DNA of 64,000 nt, taken from assembly GCF_022267325.1 (NCBI RefSeq), contig NZ_JAIZBG010000001.1, positions 1,740,001 to 1,804,000 on the forward strand, written 5' to 3'. The notes under the pieces were generated by a model. It had not been told where the DNA came from and did not search any database. It saw nothing but the letters and a program-made list of their open reading frames with translations. This DNA is from Leptospira sanjuanensis (GTDB lineage: Bacteria; Spirochaetota; Leptospiria; Leptospirales; Leptospiraceae). Below are positions 51,918 to 64,000 of this stretch, one piece after another. A program made the position numbers and the translations under genes. Each line of letters opens with the position of its first letter. The stretch's first letter is position 1.

Positions 51918-52751
51918 ATGAATCCATTGAAATACTTAGTCCTACTTACGGCTCGTCTTAAAAATTCATTTTGTTATCTCAAAAAGATCAAGCTGCAAAA
52001 GTCCGTCCGGCTTTTGGGGCAGACTTTTATCCTATTAGGATTTTTGAATGTTGCAATCTTTGCGCAGAGTCCAAATTCTAAAAACGATTCCAGCTTCAAG
52101 AATGATCCTTCTCCGGATTGGACCGAAGATCCGGACCGAAAGACTAAAATCGGCAAGGAAGAAGAGGGTGGCGACGTTCTCAAGGGTAAACCGCTTCCGA
52201 AATCGACGAACTTTTTGGTTTACGGAGCGAGCATCGGTTCCCCGGGAAGCGTCAACCTCAATCTTGGTTATTATTATAAGGACGTGGTCGTGCGCGTTTC
52301 CGGCGGGAAATGGAATCCTCATTGGTGGGGAGGTCAGGTGGACATCGGTTATAGTTTCTGGAAAACTCCGGTGATCGCACATAGCGTTTCTCTTGTATTC
52401 GGAAAGTTTGAAGTAGATCCGTTTCAACCGGAAATCGGCCGGGGAGGACAGAATTCTTATCCTTCCGGTTCTTCTTTTCCGGGTTATTCGCATCGTGATC
52501 CTACCTACGAGGATTTGATCATTCGCTCTTACGTTACGGAACAAAATCCTACTTTGGCTTTATATCTTGAACACGAAAGCCGTGATCGCCAAAAAGTGCA
52601 TTTGAATCAGCAATACGTGGGTTTGACCTACGACTTTTTACTCGGTAATTTCTTCCTCCAAGTCGGAGGAGGGATCGGCAAAGGGGATTATAAGAATCCT
52701 CAGTTGCTCATTCAGCTCGGTTACTTATTCGATACGAGGTCTGCGGAATGA
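51918..52751 (+). CDS. barrel-like exported protein inserted in the efflux operon
   Basis: 277 aa. A long basic N-terminus is followed by a hydrophobic stretch ending FLNVAIFAQ, a likely signal cleavage. An Asp/Lys linker leads to beta-rich sequence with alternating aromatic strands ([62 protein letters not shown]) and ends in a Tyr-Leu-Phe motif near the C-terminus. This looks like a small outer-membrane beta barrel. It starts two bases after the adaptor stop and its end overlaps the pump gene in ATGA, so it is an integral part of the operon. Standard CzcCBA sets lack such a component. Confidence 0.75.
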   Translation: MNPLKYLVLLTARLKNSFCYLKKIKLQKSVRLLGQTFILLGFLNVAIFAQSPNSKNDSSFKNDPSPDWTEDPDRKTKIGKEEEGGDVLKGKPLPKSTNFLVYGASIGSPGSVNLNLGYYYKDVVVRVSGGKWNPHWWGGQVDIGYSFWKTPVIAHSVSLVFGKFEVDPFQPEIGRGGQNSYPSGSSFPGYSHRDPTYEDLIIRSYVTEQNPTLALYLEHESRDRQKVHLNQQYVGLTYDFLLGNFFLQVGGGIGKGDYKNPQLLIQLGYLFDTRSAE

Positions 52752-55700
52752 TTCGAGGTTTGATTGAAGGAGTTTTACGTTTTCGTCTTGCGACCCTGAT
52801 CGCATCCGCGGCGGCTATCGTTTTCGGAATTTGGGCTTGGATCGATATTCGGAAAGAAGCATATTCCGACATAGCGGATACGCAGGTTCGCTTGATCGCA
52901 AAATTTCCCGGAAAAGCCGCTGTGGAAGTGGAGGAACGCGTTACGATTCCCATCGAACGGGTCTTGAATGCGATTCCGAAAGTTTCGGTTCGGAGGTCGA
53001 GAACGATCAACGGTCTCGTCGTATTTCAGTTCGTATTTGAAGATGGAACGGACGATTATTTTGCGAGAACCCGTCTTTTAGAACGAGTTCGCGACGCGGA
53101 TATTCCGGTGGAAGTTCAGCCTGCACTCGGGCCTATGAGTTCTCCCGTCGGGGAAATTTTTCGCTATGTCGTGGAAACGAAAGCGAATCATACGCCGATG
53201 GAGCTTCGAACCATTCAGGATTGGGTTATTATGCCCAAGATGCTCGGTATCCCGGGGATTGCGGACGTAGTCACGTTCGGAGGTCTCCCGAAACAATATC
53301 ATGTAGTGACGACCCCCGACAAATTGATTCGGTATAAGCTCACGATCGACGACGTAATCAAAGCGATTCAGCAAAACAACCTGAATACGGGGGGAAATCT
53401 ACTTTTACAGGGAGAACAAGGTTTTCCGATCCGTTCTTTAGGCGCGATTCGAGATCCGGTACATATCGAAAACATCGTAGTTAAAACGGTGAACGGTGTG
53501 CCCGTTTTTATCCGCGATTTAGGAACGGTGGAGATTTCGCATCCGATTCCGAGCGGGGTTTTAGGTTATACGATCCAAAACGATCAGGAAGGATTGATCG
53601 ACGTCGATTCTTCCGTTCAAGGTCTGGTTGCGATCCGCCGTTGGGGAGATCCGAATGTCATGGGCGATCGGATCCGCGCGAAAGTTAAGGAGATCAACGA
53701 GAATTATTTACCGGACGGGGTTCAGATTCGAACCACGTACGATCGAACCGATCTGGTCAATTATACGTTACGCACCATCGGTAAGACCCTCGTGGAAGGA
53801 GTCGTAGTCGTCAGCTTAGTGTTGATCTTTTTTATCGGAAGCGTAAAAGCCTCGATGGTCGTCGTTGCCACGATTCCTTTCGCGATGTTGTTCGCGTTTT
53901 TATTGATGAATATCACAGGTATTCCGGCCAGCTTATTGTCGTTAGGCGCTATCGACTTCGGGATCATCGTGGACGGCGCGGTCGTAATGGTGGAAAATAT
54001 CATGCGCCGCTACCGGGACGCTTCTCCAACCGATAAGAAAAAAGGAATCATCCGTTTTACTGTGGACGCGGCTTCCGAGGTCGGTACGGAAATTATCTTT
54101 TCCATTTTAATCATCGTCCTTGCTTATCTTCCGATCTTTTCCTTTGAAAGAATCGAAGGAAGATTGTTCAAGCCGATGGCGTTCACGATCTCCTTTGCGA
54201 TCCTGGGTGCGTTGATCTTTTCGATGACCGCGATTCCCGTGATGATGTCCTATATCTACCGAAATTATTTCGAATCGCCGAATCCGGGTCCGATCGAATG
54301 GCACAATCCGTTTTACGAATGGTTGGAAAAGAAATACGAAAGATTGATCGAGTGGTTGGTCGACCGATCCAAACGTGTCGTTACGATCTGCTTTTCCGTC
54401 GTTGGGAGTTTGCTCGTGGTTGGCGGTCTTTCTCTCGGAACCGAATTTCTTCCCGAAATGGACGAGGGAGGATTTAACCTGAGAATTTTCTTTCCGGTCG
54501 GAATCTCACTTCCGGAATCCAGAAAATTCATTCCAAAGATTCGACAAATCATCTATAAGAACGAACAGGTAAACGTGGTTCTTTCTCAGTTGGGAAGGAA
54601 CGACGACGGAACCGATCCGCTTCCTCCGAACCGTTTGGAAGTTCTTGTCGGTTTGAAAGATTACGACGATTGGAAGGAAAAAATCACGAAGACCGAACTT
54701 CTTCTTCGAATGAGAAACGATTTGGAAGCGGGGCTGCCCGGAGCCAGGGTGAGTTTTTCTCAGCCGATCATGGATAACCTTTCCGAAGCGATTATGGGTA
54801 CGATCGCGGATTTGGCGGTCTTCGTTTCCGGAAATGACTTGAAAGTGATGCGACAGATCTCGACAGAAATTCTAGATATCGTCAAAGAAATGAAAGGTGC
54901 GAGCGAATTTGGGATCGAACAGGAGGCGGATAGTCCGCAGCTTACGGTACGTATCGATCGGGAGGCGGCAGCCCGTTACGGAATCAACGTGAGCGATATA
55001 CAGCAAATGGTGGAAGCGGCGATCGGGATGCAAAGAATCGACACTCTCTATGAAGGTCCTTCCGACATTCCTCCGAAAACTCCTGCACGATTCGGAATCG
55101 TCGTACGTTTTTCCAAAGACTACCGAACCTCTCAACGAGCGATCGAAAATATGCCAATCATATCTCCGAAAGGAGAAAGAATCCCTTTGTCCGAATTGGC
55201 GAAGGTGACTTTGGAAGACGGGCCGACAATGATCTTTCGTCAGGAAGGAAGAAGGACGGTAACGGTTCGTACGAACATACGCGGACGGGATCAGGGAGGT
55301 TTCGTTGCGGAACTTCGCAAGATCGTCGAAAAGAAGGTCAAACTTCCGGAAGGTTACGAGATTCGTTACGGAGGACAGTATGAAAACCTTGCCAGGGTAG
55401 GAACGCGTCTCGCGATGGTGATTCCTCTTACGATCGCGATCATTTTCGGCGTATTGTACTTACTTTATAAAAACCTAAAGTACGTCTACGTCGCTCTCGC
55501 TTGTATTCCGCTTTCCCTTGTGGGTGGAATTTATGCTCTTTTGATGCGAGGGTATTACTTCAACGTATCGGGCGGGGTGGGATTTATTTCCTTGTTTGGA
55601 ATCGCCACGATGGCCGGGGTTCTTTTCGTCTCCCGTACCAATCACTTGTTGCACGAGGATGACGAGATCAGCGTGAAAGAAGCAGTAAAAAAAGCCGCGG

Positions 55701-56110
55701 TGATTCAGCTTCGTCCGATGCTGATGACGATGCTTTTGGCCTTGCTCGGTTTGATTCCCGCTACGTTGGCCTCCGGAGTCGGCTCGGACGTCCAAAGACC
55801 TCTTGCGACCGTGATCGTGGGCGGTTTATTTTCCGCGTTGCTTCTCGTGTTGACCGTACTTCCTTCTCTTTATTTGATTCTTGTCGGCGAGCGAGAATAC
55901 AGCAAACTCAAGAAACCGAAGGATTCTTCTTTGGAGCCGTTTACGTATTTGGATCAGCTTTCTCTGGGAGAATATGAGGAAGAATTCGATAAACCTCAGA
56001 GTGAAACGGTGGAAAAGTCGAGGAAGGTCGGTAAAAAAGGTTCTTCGGCGGCCGAGTCCACAAAAGGAAAATCTTCTACGGGTTCCGCAGCGAAGAAGAA
56101 AAAGAAATAA
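52748..56110 (+). CDS. heavy-metal efflux RND permease (CzcA/CusA family)
   Basis: 1,120 aa, the proton-driven inner-membrane pump. Twelve transmembrane segments are split in two groups around two large periplasmic loops. The HME-type signature in TM4 is [19 protein letters not shown] (about residue 403), where the Asp and Glu belong to the proton relay. The porter domain shows [14 protein letters not shown] and, later, [12 protein letters not shown]. The N-terminus [20 protein letters not shown] matches the family. I cannot assign Zn/Co/Cd versus Cu/Ag from motifs. The last about 60 residues are a Ser/Lys-rich cytosolic tail ending in five Lys. The start overlaps the preceding stop. Confidence 0.95.
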   Translation: MIRGLIEGVLRFRLATLIASAAAIVFGIWAWIDIRKEAYSDIADTQVRLIAKFPGKAAVEVEERVTIPIERVLNAIPKVSVRRSRTINGLVVFQFVFEDGTDDYFARTRLLERVRDADIPVEVQPALGPMSSPVGEIFRYVVETKANHTPMELRTIQDWVIMPKMLGIPGIADVVTFGGLPKQYHVVTTPDKLIRYKLTIDDVIKAIQQNNLNTGGNLLLQGEQGFPIRSLGAIRDPVHIENIVVKTVNGVPVFIRDLGTVEISHPIPSGVLGYTIQNDQEGLIDVDSSVQGLVAIRRWGDPNVMGDRIRAKVKEINENYLPDGVQIRTTYDRTDLVNYTLRTIGKTLVEGVVVVSLVLIFFIGSVKASMVVVATIPFAMLFAFLLMNITGIPASLLSLGAIDFGIIVDGAVVMVENIMRRYRDASPTDKKKGIIRFTVDAASEVGTEIIFSILIIVLAYLPIFSFERIEGRLFKPMAFTISFAILGALIFSMTAIPVMMSYIYRNYFESPNPGPIEWHNPFYEWLEKKYERLIEWLVDRSKRVVTICFSVVGSLLVVGGLSLGTEFLPEMDEGGFNLRIFFPVGISLPESRKFIPKIRQIIYKNEQVNVVLSQLGRNDDGTDPLPPNRLEVLVGLKDYDDWKEKITKTELLLRMRNDLEAGLPGARVSFSQPIMDNLSEAIMGTIADLAVFVSGNDLKVMRQISTEILDIVKEMKGASEFGIEQEADSPQLTVRIDREAAARYGINVSDIQQMVEAAIGMQRIDTLYEGPSDIPPKTPARFGIVVRFSKDYRTSQRAIENMPIISPKGERIPLSELAKVTLEDGPTMIFRQEGRRTVTVRTNIRGRDQGGFVAELRKIVEKKVKLPEGYEIRYGGQYENLARVGTRLAMVIPLTIAIIFGVLYLLYKNLKYVYVALACIPLSLVGGIYALLMRGYYFNVSGGVGFISLFGIATMAGVLFVSRTNHLLHEDDEISVKEAVKKAAVIQLRPMLMTMLLALLGLIPATLASGVGSDVQRPLATVIVGGLFSALLLVLTVLPSLYLILVGEREYSKLKKPKDSSLEPFTYLDQLSLGEYEEEFDKPQSETVEKSRKVGKKGSSAAESTKGKSSTGSAAKKKKK

Positions 56111-56133
56111 GAATTGTCCGAAAATATAAAAAC

Positions 56134-56212
56134 TGTGGGAACTCCAACGACGGAAGCGGTCTTTGAAAAGCCGATGAGATCGAGAAATACGGTCTCTTGT
56201 GGGAGCTATTAC
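56134..56212. repeat. two dispersed GTGGGA-type short repeats
   Basis: TGTGGGAACTCC and, 64 bases later, TGTGGGAGCTATTAC. They belong to the same GGAGTTCCCACA family seen in the spacers near 19.95 kb and 44.0 kb. The rest of this 285-base gap holds only the terminator. Confidence 0.55.
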
Positions 56213-56303
56213 GATTTAGTTTCCGGTTCTAGATTGAGCTGTAAACCTTGTTAGGCGCTTCCATACGAGCACTCGACAACTTACAACTTTCGTTATAAAC
56301 AGA

Positions 56304-56336
<33 letters not shown>

Positions 56337-56337
56337 A

Positions 56338-56374
56338 AAGGATTTGTTCGAAAACATCGGACAAATCCTTTTTT
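56338..56374. terminator. bidirectional rho-independent terminator
   Basis: AAGGATTTGT and ACAAATCCTT form a 10-bp stem with a 13-base loop followed by TTTT. In reverse the stem is followed by TTGTAATAG after a T-rich arm, so it can serve both the RND operon and the small minus-strand gene. Confidence 0.85.
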
Positions 56375-56395
56375 GTGTACGGTTTTTGAAAGTGA

Positions 56396-56581
56396 TTATC
56401 GAGCGGCGAGATAGTATTCCGAAATGTATAGAAGCTGTTGTTCGGTAAGACGATTGTCCGCCGATTTTCCGTTTCTATAGGTCGTTTGTTTCGAATCTTC
56501 CAACACACTCAGACCGGTTTGAAACGTGGAGTTTCCGATTTCCGATCTTTTTGTTCTTTGTAAAAATTCTCTCAATCTCAT
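56396..56581 (-). CDS. small hypothetical protein (61 aa), tentative
   Basis: From the inner ATG it starts MRLREFLQRTKRSEIG and ends LTEQQLLYISEYYLAAR. Basic and helical, with no signal or membrane span. It is placed after the porin terminator and before the bidirectional terminator, so it would need its own promoter, none of which is obvious. A longer frame of 79 codons reads back through the porin terminator and is rejected. No strong SD. Confidence 0.42.
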   Translation of the reverse strand: MRLREFLQRTKRSEIGNSTFQTGLSVLEDSKQTTYRNGKSADNRLTEQQLLYISEYYLAAR

Positions 56582-56596
56582 GCTGCTTTCTCTTTT

Positions 56597-56628
56597 AAAA
56601 AAAAGGCGCCCGATGAAGAGCGCCCTTT
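56597..56628 (-). terminator. rho-independent terminator of the porin gene
   Basis: Reading minus, GGGCGC and GCGCC pair around a loop of about ten bases, with AAAG opposite the tail, followed by eight T. It lies about 25 bases after the porin stop. Confidence 0.8.
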
Positions 56629-56653
56629 GATACATAGGATTCTCGCTTTCGTA

Positions 56654-58312
<1,659 letters not shown>

Positions 58313-58502
58313 TCTCCTAAATCTCCTATGCCCATCTTATGCAAAATGCATGCCAACGCTTAAAAAATGGAAATTAGCTAAAAAACGAGCATTTAACCTA
58401 TAGAGAGAAGGGTGTAGACTGCTTATAGAATAGAAGCAAGGTGAATAACGGAGCTTTTTATTGGGACAAATGTCTAAAAATTAGGCACGATCTGAAAAGG
58501 AT

Positions 58503-59801
58503 TTAGCGAGGCAAAAGGGCGATCAAAGAAGCTTTCGTGTTTTCGTTCGGGTATTCCAGGACATGAGACAGAAGTTTTCCGAGGATCGATCCGATTTCTT
58601 TCGGAGGTAATTTCGGACATTCACGGAGAATGTCTTCCCCGCGAAGTGCAAGTTCGGTGACGAGAAGCGCTTCTTTCTTCGCGATCAGAGCGAGTAGGCG
58701 CCCAAGATCGAAAACTTCTTTCAAAGAAGGCTCGTAAGTAGTTGCAAGATTTAGAATGTGTTCGGTCACAATTTTCAGATGTTCCCTTCCCGCGTGAACG
58801 CAGATCGGATGCAGGATCGTTTTACGGATTTCCGAGTCGCTCACGGAAGAATTCTCCCGCGGCGAAAGAAGAACGGAAAGCATCGAGGAAAAAAACAAGG
58901 AATCCTTCGTATTCTGATTCGAATAACGAAGATCTTTCATGAATTGTTTTGCGGAAGGGATTTCAGAAAAACTTCCGAACAACCAAGCGTGCAGAAACGA
59001 AATCCGCAAACTCGGAGGAAAAGCGGGGACTTTCGAAATCGTCTCGATCACGGTTTTGTTATTCGTAGGATAGAGTTTTACGTTCGTAAACAATTCTAAG
59101 ATTTGGAATTTTTGAAAGAGGAGCAGGGAATGGCTCGGATCGTTACTCCGCAACGTCTTACCCAGTTCGTCGTGAACTCGTTCCCTGGAAACCTTGGCGG
59201 TGATATTTCGACAGGAGACGATCGCCTTTTCGGTTTCTTCTTCGAGGGTAAAACCCAAACTGCTGACGAATCGGATCGCGCGGATCGGACGCAAACCGTC
59301 TTCGGTGAATCTTCCGATCGGATCTCCGATCGTTCGTATGATTCGATTCCGTATGTCTTCCAGTCCATTGTGTTCGTCCACGAGACGTTTTTCTTCGAGG
59401 TCAAGCGCGAGCGCGTTCATCGTAAAGTCGCGCCGTTTTAAATCTTCGCTTAACGATACTCCGAACTCCACTGTCTCGGGCCTTCTTCCATCCAGGTAAT
59501 CCGCGTCCTTTCGAAACGTAGTGATCTCGTAAGCCCGATCTTGAAGCAGAACCGTTACGGTTCCGTGTTTGATTCCCGTGGGAACGGTCCGTTTGAACAA
59601 CGTTACGATCGTTTCGGGCAATAGGGAAGTTGTGAGGTCGAATTCATCCGGAATTTTGGATAAAACCAAATCGCGCACGCTACCGCCGACCAGATAACAT
59701 TCTCCGCCTGCCGATCGAATACTTTGTGTTAGGTGAAGCATGTCTTCCCGATAGACTTCGGGAATCCGAGAAATCAATTCTCCCGCGTCTACGTCAGTCA
59801 T
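58503..59801 (-). CDS. CCA tRNA nucleotidyltransferase / poly(A) polymerase family
   Basis: 432 aa, class II nucleotidyltransferase. Head-domain motif [12 protein letters not shown] is followed by the catalytic Asp-x-x-Asp segment PDEFDLTT. Then come [45 protein letters not shown] and [17 protein letters not shown], which include the nucleotide-selecting region. There is no HD phosphohydrolase domain. CCA addition is the likelier activity because the tRNA gene in this window lacks an encoded CCA, but poly(A) polymerases share these motifs. The start overlaps the preceding lipoprotein gene's stop. Confidence 0.9.
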   Translation of the reverse strand: MTDVDAGELISRIPEVYREDMLHLTQSIRSAGGECYLVGGSVRDLVLSKIPDEFDLTTSLLPETIVTLFKRTVPTGIKHGTVTVLLQDRAYEITTFRKDADYLDGRRPETVEFGVSLSEDLKRRDFTMNALALDLEEKRLVDEHNGLEDIRNRIIRTIGDPIGRFTEDGLRPIRAIRFVSSLGFTLEEETEKAIVSCRNITAKVSRERVHDELGKTLRSNDPSHSLLLFQKFQILELFTNVKLYPTNNKTVIETISKVPAFPPSLRISFLHAWLFGSFSEIPSAKQFMKDLRYSNQNTKDSLFFSSMLSVLLSPRENSSVSDSEIRKTILHPICVHAGREHLKIVTEHILNLATTYEPSLKEVFDLGRLLALIAKKEALLVTELALRGEDILRECPKLPPKEIGSILGKLLSHVLEYPNENTKASLIALLPR

Positions 59802-60150
59802 TTTGAATCAGTTTTTTCCAGAGATTTCCGTAGCGATTGCGAAGCGTTTCGTTGTTCTGAAGAATCTTGTCGATCTTTTGTTTCCATTCGGAATCGACGG
59901 TGATTTGGCTGAACGGCAATTCCGTTTTTTCGGATAGGATTCGATCGATTCCCGCCGCCGTTTTTTCCGTCGCGAAGTCGCAGAGTTCTTTTGCGTCCGG
60001 TGTTTCCTTTTCGGACAAACAAAGAAGAAGCATTTCCTCGTATTTTTCTTTCGTTTGCAGATCGACGAGTTTGTCTTTGAGGGATCGGCCGCAGTAGACG
60101 AAAACGAAAAGTAACAAAACGAACGGAAGAATTCTCCCGCTCAAAAACAA
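59794..60150 (-). CDS. small lipoprotein of unknown function
   Basis: About 118 aa if started at the TTG chosen, which gives a compact lipoprotein signal ([19 protein letters not shown], acylated Cys20). Longer frames from GTG or ATG up to 60285 overlap the RNase H gene by 50-60 bases and add a non-signal extension. No SD supports any of them. The mature part is helical with Cys residues ([19 protein letters not shown]). The stop overlaps the nucleotidyltransferase ATG, so the genes are coupled. No known family recognised. Confidence 0.55.
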   Translation of the reverse strand: MFLSGRILPFVLLLFVFVYCGRSLKDKLVDLQTKEKYEEMLLLCLSEKETPDAKELCDFATEKTAAGIDRILSEKTELPFSQITVDSEWKQKIDKILQNNETLRNRYGNLWKKLIQND

Positions 60151-60223
60151 GATTCGGCCGAATGATTGAATCCGAGGAAACGAAAACGTATTTTTCGCCG
60201 CGGGAAACGACGGAGATGAATTT

Positions 60224-60609
<386 letters not shown>

Positions 60610-60613
<4 letters not shown>

Positions 60614-60972
60614 GAATTTTTTTCCTTTCGCAATAGATCGATTCCGAATCGGATCGGTTTCCAGACGATCACGTAAAACAAAAGCAGTCCGCCCTTTACG
60701 ATTCCGCTCAAAAACGTGAGAACGAATTCCAAGATCCAGTTCGTGACGGAATAGAACGCTTCCGGGTTGAAAAGAGTAAAGAGAAAGGAAACGAGCCCCA
60801 ATCCCAAAAGAACGAATTGTAAAACCGCGTTTCCGATTAAAAAAGAAAGAAGACTAACGATCGTGAAAAATAAGGCTAAGCGGAGTCCGCGTTTTTTGAC
60901 TTCGAAGTTCATAAAGAGTTCGTGCATCTGTAAATTCTTTGATCCTTGCACTTGGGTTTCGTTTACGGCCAT
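60610..60972 (-). CDS. SxtJ-like small membrane protein
   Basis: About 120 aa from the inner ATG. A soluble N-terminus (MAVNETQVQGSKNLQMHEL) precedes three hydrophobic segments (LALFFTIVSLLSFLIGNAVLQFVLLGLGLVSFLFTLF in two, and IVKGGLLLFYVIVWKPI). The size and the Gly-rich loop pattern recall the SxtJ family, proteins of unknown function often found beside carbamoyltransferases or biosynthetic genes. That link is not seen here. The stop overlaps the RNase H start. A longer frame running into the divergent gene's promoter is rejected. Confidence 0.65.
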
Positions 60973-60987
60973 ACTGAAAACAACCGC

Positions 60988-61027
<40 letters not shown>

Positions 61028-61051
61028 CCGCGATATGTCATCCTTTCCTAG

Positions 61052-61819
61052 ATGATCCGGCAAAAACTGCAAGACTTGGTCGATTCTCTTCCGATTAGTC
61101 CGGAAAGAAGTTGTTCGTATTATCCGGATCGCCTCAGTCAGATTCAATACCTTCCGTTTCAAGGGGAGATCGCAAAGGAAGCTCTTCAGTTTTTTTTCGA
61201 TTCCGGTTTTCGTAGAACCGGCAACATTCTGTATCGGGCGTCTTGCAACGGGTGCAAGGATTGTCTGAGTTATCGGATTCCTCTGGATCAATTCACTCCG
61301 AGCCGGAACCGCAGGCGTCTTTTAAAAAAGAATTCCGATCTTACGATTCGCTTTGCGCCTCCTTCTCTCACAACAGATAAGGAACGTCTGTATTTGCGTT
61401 ATCAAAGGTTGCGCTACGAGAGTTTCGTAAGCGGAGAATCGGATCAGGAACTTCTGGAAGGAATGCGTTGGAATCTTTTCGGCACTCCGGAGAATTCTCT
61501 CGAAATGACTTTGTGGCTGGGAGAAAAACTTCTCGGCTTTATGATCTTGGACTACGCTTCGGATTCTCTCTCAGCCGTTTATTCCGTGTATGATCCGGAA
61601 TATCCCGATCGAAGTCTGGGCAGCTTTGCGATTCTCTGTTCGATTTTATACGCCAAGGAATCGGGAATGAAATTTTATCATTTGGGATATTTCCTTCCCG
61701 GTCATCCCGATATGGATTATAAAAAGTTTTGGGGACCGTCCGAGATCCGCGAACCGGACGGAACGGATTGGACGTCGTTCGAGGAATTTCAAAAAAGCCA
61801 CGCGGACTTTTCCTGGTAG
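61052..61819 (+). CDS. aminoacyl-tRNA-protein transferase (Bpt/Ate1 family)
   Basis: 255 aa. The N-terminal domain has [18 protein letters not shown] and the Cys cluster [34 protein letters not shown]. The GNAT-like C-terminal half has [35 protein letters not shown] and [25 protein letters not shown]. These are the signatures of bacterial leucyl/arginyl-tRNA-protein transferases that tag N-terminal residues for ClpS-ClpAP degradation (N-degron pathway). Bpt enzymes usually add Leu to acidic N-termini, but I cannot tell Leu from Arg use here. No SD is visible. Divergent from the SxtJ-like gene. Confidence 0.9.
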   Translation: MIRQKLQDLVDSLPISPERSCSYYPDRLSQIQYLPFQGEIAKEALQFFFDSGFRRTGNILYRASCNGCKDCLSYRIPLDQFTPSRNRRRLLKKNSDLTIRFAPPSLTTDKERLYLRYQRLRYESFVSGESDQELLEGMRWNLFGTPENSLEMTLWLGEKLLGFMILDYASDSLSAVYSVYDPEYPDRSLGSFAILCSILYAKESGMKFYHLGYFLPGHPDMDYKKFWGPSEIREPDGTDWTSFEEFQKSHADFSW

Positions 61820-61828
61820 AGGATTCTC

Positions 61829-61861
<33 letters not shown>

Positions 61862-61878
61862 TCTTAAAACGGATGAAT

Positions 61879-62607
61879 ATGGCAAAAAAAATCATCGTCG
61901 TGGGTGCATCTAGCGGTATCGGAAAAGAATTGGCTCTTCTTCTTTTGGAGCGGGGAAATACGGTCACTCTCGTGGCTCGTCGCGATAAGGAACTGAAAAC
62001 GATCGCCGCTCCTTACAAATCAAACGCATTCATCATCAAACACGACGTTACGAACTTCGATCAGGCGGACTCCGTTTTTCAGAAGGCGGTCAAGTCGATG
62101 AAGGGACTCGACGAAATCTATTACGCTTCCGGAATCATGTACGACATCAAACCGGAAGAGTTCGACACATCAAAGGACATCGCCATGTTGAACACGAATC
62201 TTTTGGGTTGTGTGGCTTGGCTCAATCCCGCGGCGGCGCTGTTTCAAAAACAGAAAAGCGGAAAGATCATCGGAATCTCCTCCATCGCGGGTGACCGCGG
62301 AAGAAGAGGAAATCCGGTCTACAACACATCCAAGGCCGGAATGAACACGTATCTCGAAGCGCTTCGCAATCGTCTTGCGGTTTTAGGCGTTCAAGTTCTC
62401 ACCGTAAAACCGGGGTTTATCGATACGGCGATGACGCAGGGGATGAAAGGTCTTTTTTGGCTCATCTCCGCGAAAGAAGCCGCTTCGATTATTTTGAAGG
62501 CGACCGATTCCGGAAAAGAAAACATCTACGTTCCCGCGCGCTGGGGATTTGTTGGATTGATCATCCGTTGTATTCCTTCCTTTATCTTCAGACGTCTTTC
62601 CATTTGA
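61879..62607 (+). CDS. short-chain dehydrogenase/reductase (DprE2-like partner)
   Basis: About 242 aa. The Rossmann motif is [12 protein letters not shown] near the N-terminus. The active-site Ser lies in [11 protein letters not shown] and the YxxxK pair in [14 protein letters not shown], followed by [14 protein letters not shown] hydrophobic C-terminus ([17 protein letters not shown]) is like DprE2-type SDRs that work near membranes. The ATG chosen has GGA at about five bases; a tandem ATG two codons earlier is possible. It lies 26 bases before a DprE1-like FAD oxidase, the same pairing that epimerises decaprenyl-phosphoryl ribose in mycobacteria. Keto-reduction of the oxidised sugar lipid is the inferred step. 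Confidence 0.85.
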   Translation: MAKKIIVVGASSGIGKELALLLLERGNTVTLVARRDKELKTIAAPYKSNAFIIKHDVTNFDQADSVFQKAVKSMKGLDEIYYASGIMYDIKPEEFDTSKDIAMLNTNLLGCVAWLNPAAALFQKQKSGKIIGISSIAGDRGRRGNPVYNTSKAGMNTYLEALRNRLAVLGVQVLTVKPGFIDTAMTQGMKGLFWLISAKEAASIILKATDSGKENIYVPARWGFVGLIIRCIPSFIFRRLSI

Positions 62608-62633
62608 TCTTTCAGGATTAAAGGGGGTAACAC

Positions 62634-64000
62634 ATGGCAACCGCATCCAAAGCAAAGACTTCTTCCCCGAAGAAGAAGTCTTCCGCAAAAACTTCGAAAC
62701 CATCTAAGACGAAAAAATCGTCGATCGACATCGCGCTTCCCGCTCCGAGTAAGGTGGAAGCGTGGGGAATGAATCATCATTCGATGTCTCCCGTCGTATT
62801 TCCCGAAACGGAAGAGGACTTCCGCGATCTCTTTTCGTATGCAAGTTCGAAAGGGATAAAACTTACGTTCCGCGGAGGAGGCTGCAGCTACGGAGACGCG
62901 GCGACCAACACGAAGGGAATCGTCATCAATATCTCGAAATACAATCGAATCTTAGAATTCAACGCGAAGACAGGAGTTCTCAAAGCGGAATCCGGAGTAA
63001 CGATCAAACAACTCTGGGAATTCGGAATCGAAAAAGGATTTTGGCCTCCCGTCGTAAGCGGAACCATGTTTCCGACGCTCGGCGGCGCTTTATCCATGAA
63101 TATCCACGGAAAGAACAACTTCGCCGTGGGACCGATCGGGGATCATATTCTCGAGTTCACCTTTATGACGCCCGACGGAAAGGTTCTTACCTGTTCCCGT
63201 AAGAAGAATCAGGAACTGTTCTTCGGAGCCATTTCCGGCTTTGGGATGTTAGGCGCTTTTTTGACCGTGACGATTCAGATGAAACATATCTACGCCGGAA
63301 AGATGAAGGTATGGCCGGTCGTAAGTAAAAATCTGCAGGATATGTTCGACTACTTCGAACGGGAATACAAACATTCCGATTACCTCGTGGGTTGGGTGGA
63401 CGCGTTCGCATCTGGAAATTCTCTCGGAAGAGGACAGATCCACAAAGCGGTTCATTTAAAAAAGGGAGAAGATCCCGATTTTCCGGAAAACTGTAAATTA
63501 GAAAAACAGAATTTACCCGGCACCTTTCTCGGAGTGATTCCCAAGGCTTGGATGTGGATGTTTATGCTTCCTTTCTCCAACAACCTCGGAATGAGACTCG
63601 TGAACTTCGCGAAGTTTATCTCCGGTTATCTGACCAACAACAAACCCTATATGCAAGGGCATGCGGAGTATGCGTTCTTGTTGGATTACGTTCCGAACTG
63701 GAAGTTTATGTATAAACCCGGCTCGATGATCCAATACCAGAGTTTTATACCCAAGGAGAACGCGGTCGACGGTTTTTCGGAAATTTTAAGAATCTGCCAG
63801 AAGAGGGGAATCGTCACTTGGCTCGCTGTATTCAAAAAGCATAAACCGGATCCGTTTCTTCTCACGCACGCGCTCGACGGATATTCGATGGCGATGGATT
63901 TTCCCGTTACTTCCGGAAACAAAAAAAGACTTTGGGAACTTGCGGGAGAATTGGACGAGATCGTGTTGAAGTACGGCGGCAAATTCTACTTTGCCAAAGA
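62634..64000 (+). CDS. DprE1-like FAD-linked oxidase (3' truncated)
   Basis: The frame runs off the right edge (about 455 codons present). A Ser/Lys/Thr-rich N-terminal extension precedes the FAD-binding domain: [81 protein letters not shown]. The order and wording match mycobacterial DprE1 (GRSYGD, PVLPGT, TVGGAIACDIHGKNHH). Near the end, [12 protein letters not shown] aligns with the DprE1 segment that carries Cys387, the benzothiazinone target, but Ala stands at the Cys position. [11 protein letters not shown] also matches. AAGGGGG precedes the ATG. It should oxidise the 2'-OH of a polyprenyl-phosphate sugar or a related alcohol. Confidence 0.88.
   Translation, partial: MATASKAKTSSPKKKSSAKTSKPSKTKKSSIDIALPAPSKVEAWGMNHHSMSPVVFPETEEDFRDLFSYASSKGIKLTFRGGGCSYGDAATNTKGIVINISKYNRILEFNAKTGVLKAESGVTIKQLWEFGIEKGFWPPVVSGTMFPTLGGALSMNIHGKNNFAVGPIGDHILEFTFMTPDGKVLTCSRKKNQELFFGAISGFGMLGAFLTVTIQMKHIYAGKMKVWPVVSKNLQDMFDYFEREYKHSDYLVGWVDAFASGNSLGRGQIHKAVHLKKGEDPDFPENCKLEKQNLPGTFLGVIPKAWMWMFMLPFSNNLGMRLVNFAKFISGYLTNNKPYMQGHAEYAFLLDYVPNWKFMYKPGSMIQYQSFIPKENAVDGFSEILRICQKRGIVTWLAVFKKHKPDPFLLTHALDGYSMAMDFPVTSGNKKRLWELAGELDEIVLKYGGKFYFAK

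Overview
The window looks like chromosomal DNA of a Leptospira species. Base composition is moderate (mid-40s % GC by eye), which within the genus would fit the higher-GC pathogen-clade species, but I cannot fix the species. The reasons for the genus are loose spirochaetal lipoboxes on many exported proteins, an NADase-type glycan-binding lipoprotein, an OmpL-like porin, a TPR-associated TRAP transporter of the Treponema type, seven-TM one-component regulators, and short intergenic GGAGTTCCCACA-type repeats. I see no prophage, insertion sequence, CRISPR array or rRNA.

Layout. 0-10 kb: an M20 peptidase cut by the left edge; two lipoproteins (one discoidin-like, one resembling the copper chaperone Cox11); on the minus strand a MORN lipoprotein, a TIM-barrel glycosidase-like protein with an EamA exporter, a fatty acid desaturase below a seven-TM AraC regulator, and a small RRM protein with a structured leader. 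10-18 kb: two giant lipoproteins (about 1,180 and 1,120 aa) that share an almost identical upstream motif. 18-24 kb: a seven-TM BTAD regulator, then a three-gene TPAT (TatT-TatP-fused TatQM) transporter. 24-33 kb: tatA-tatC with a degenerate PP2C-type protein; thioredoxin; a metallo-beta-lactamase/double cyclic-nucleotide-binding protein; an acyl-CoA dehydrogenase; an outer-membrane barrel; a double-ACT protein. 33-43.8 kb (mostly minus): an MFS exporter, a phasin-like protein, a BFN-UVR nuclease, an alpha/beta hydrolase, one tRNA(CAU), a response regulator-HEAT-membrane protein operon, a DUF115/MptE-like protein without a recognisable start codon, and a possible RNA polymerase omega with a long acidic tail.

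44-64 kb: a duplicated repeat; a thioredoxin-fold lipoprotein with a GATase; secA with a downstream lipoprotein; a heavy-metal RND efflux operon (small exported protein, TolC-like, adaptor, extra barrel protein, CzcA-like pump); an OmpL-like porin; a CCA-adding enzyme/RNase H/membrane-protein cluster on the minus strand; a Bpt/Ate aminoacyl-tRNA-protein transferase; and, running off the right edge, an SDR plus FAD oxidase pair resembling mycobacterial DprE2-DprE1.

Together the content is dominated by the cell envelope: lipoproteins, barrels, Sec and Tat export, efflux, solute uptake and lipid or glycan modification. Regulators are mostly membrane-embedded one-component types. All family assignments come from reading motifs; no database search was run. 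Many starts were moved inward from the longest frame to the codon best supported by a Shine-Dalgarno (SD) sequence, a signal peptide or the neighbouring stop, as noted in each entry.
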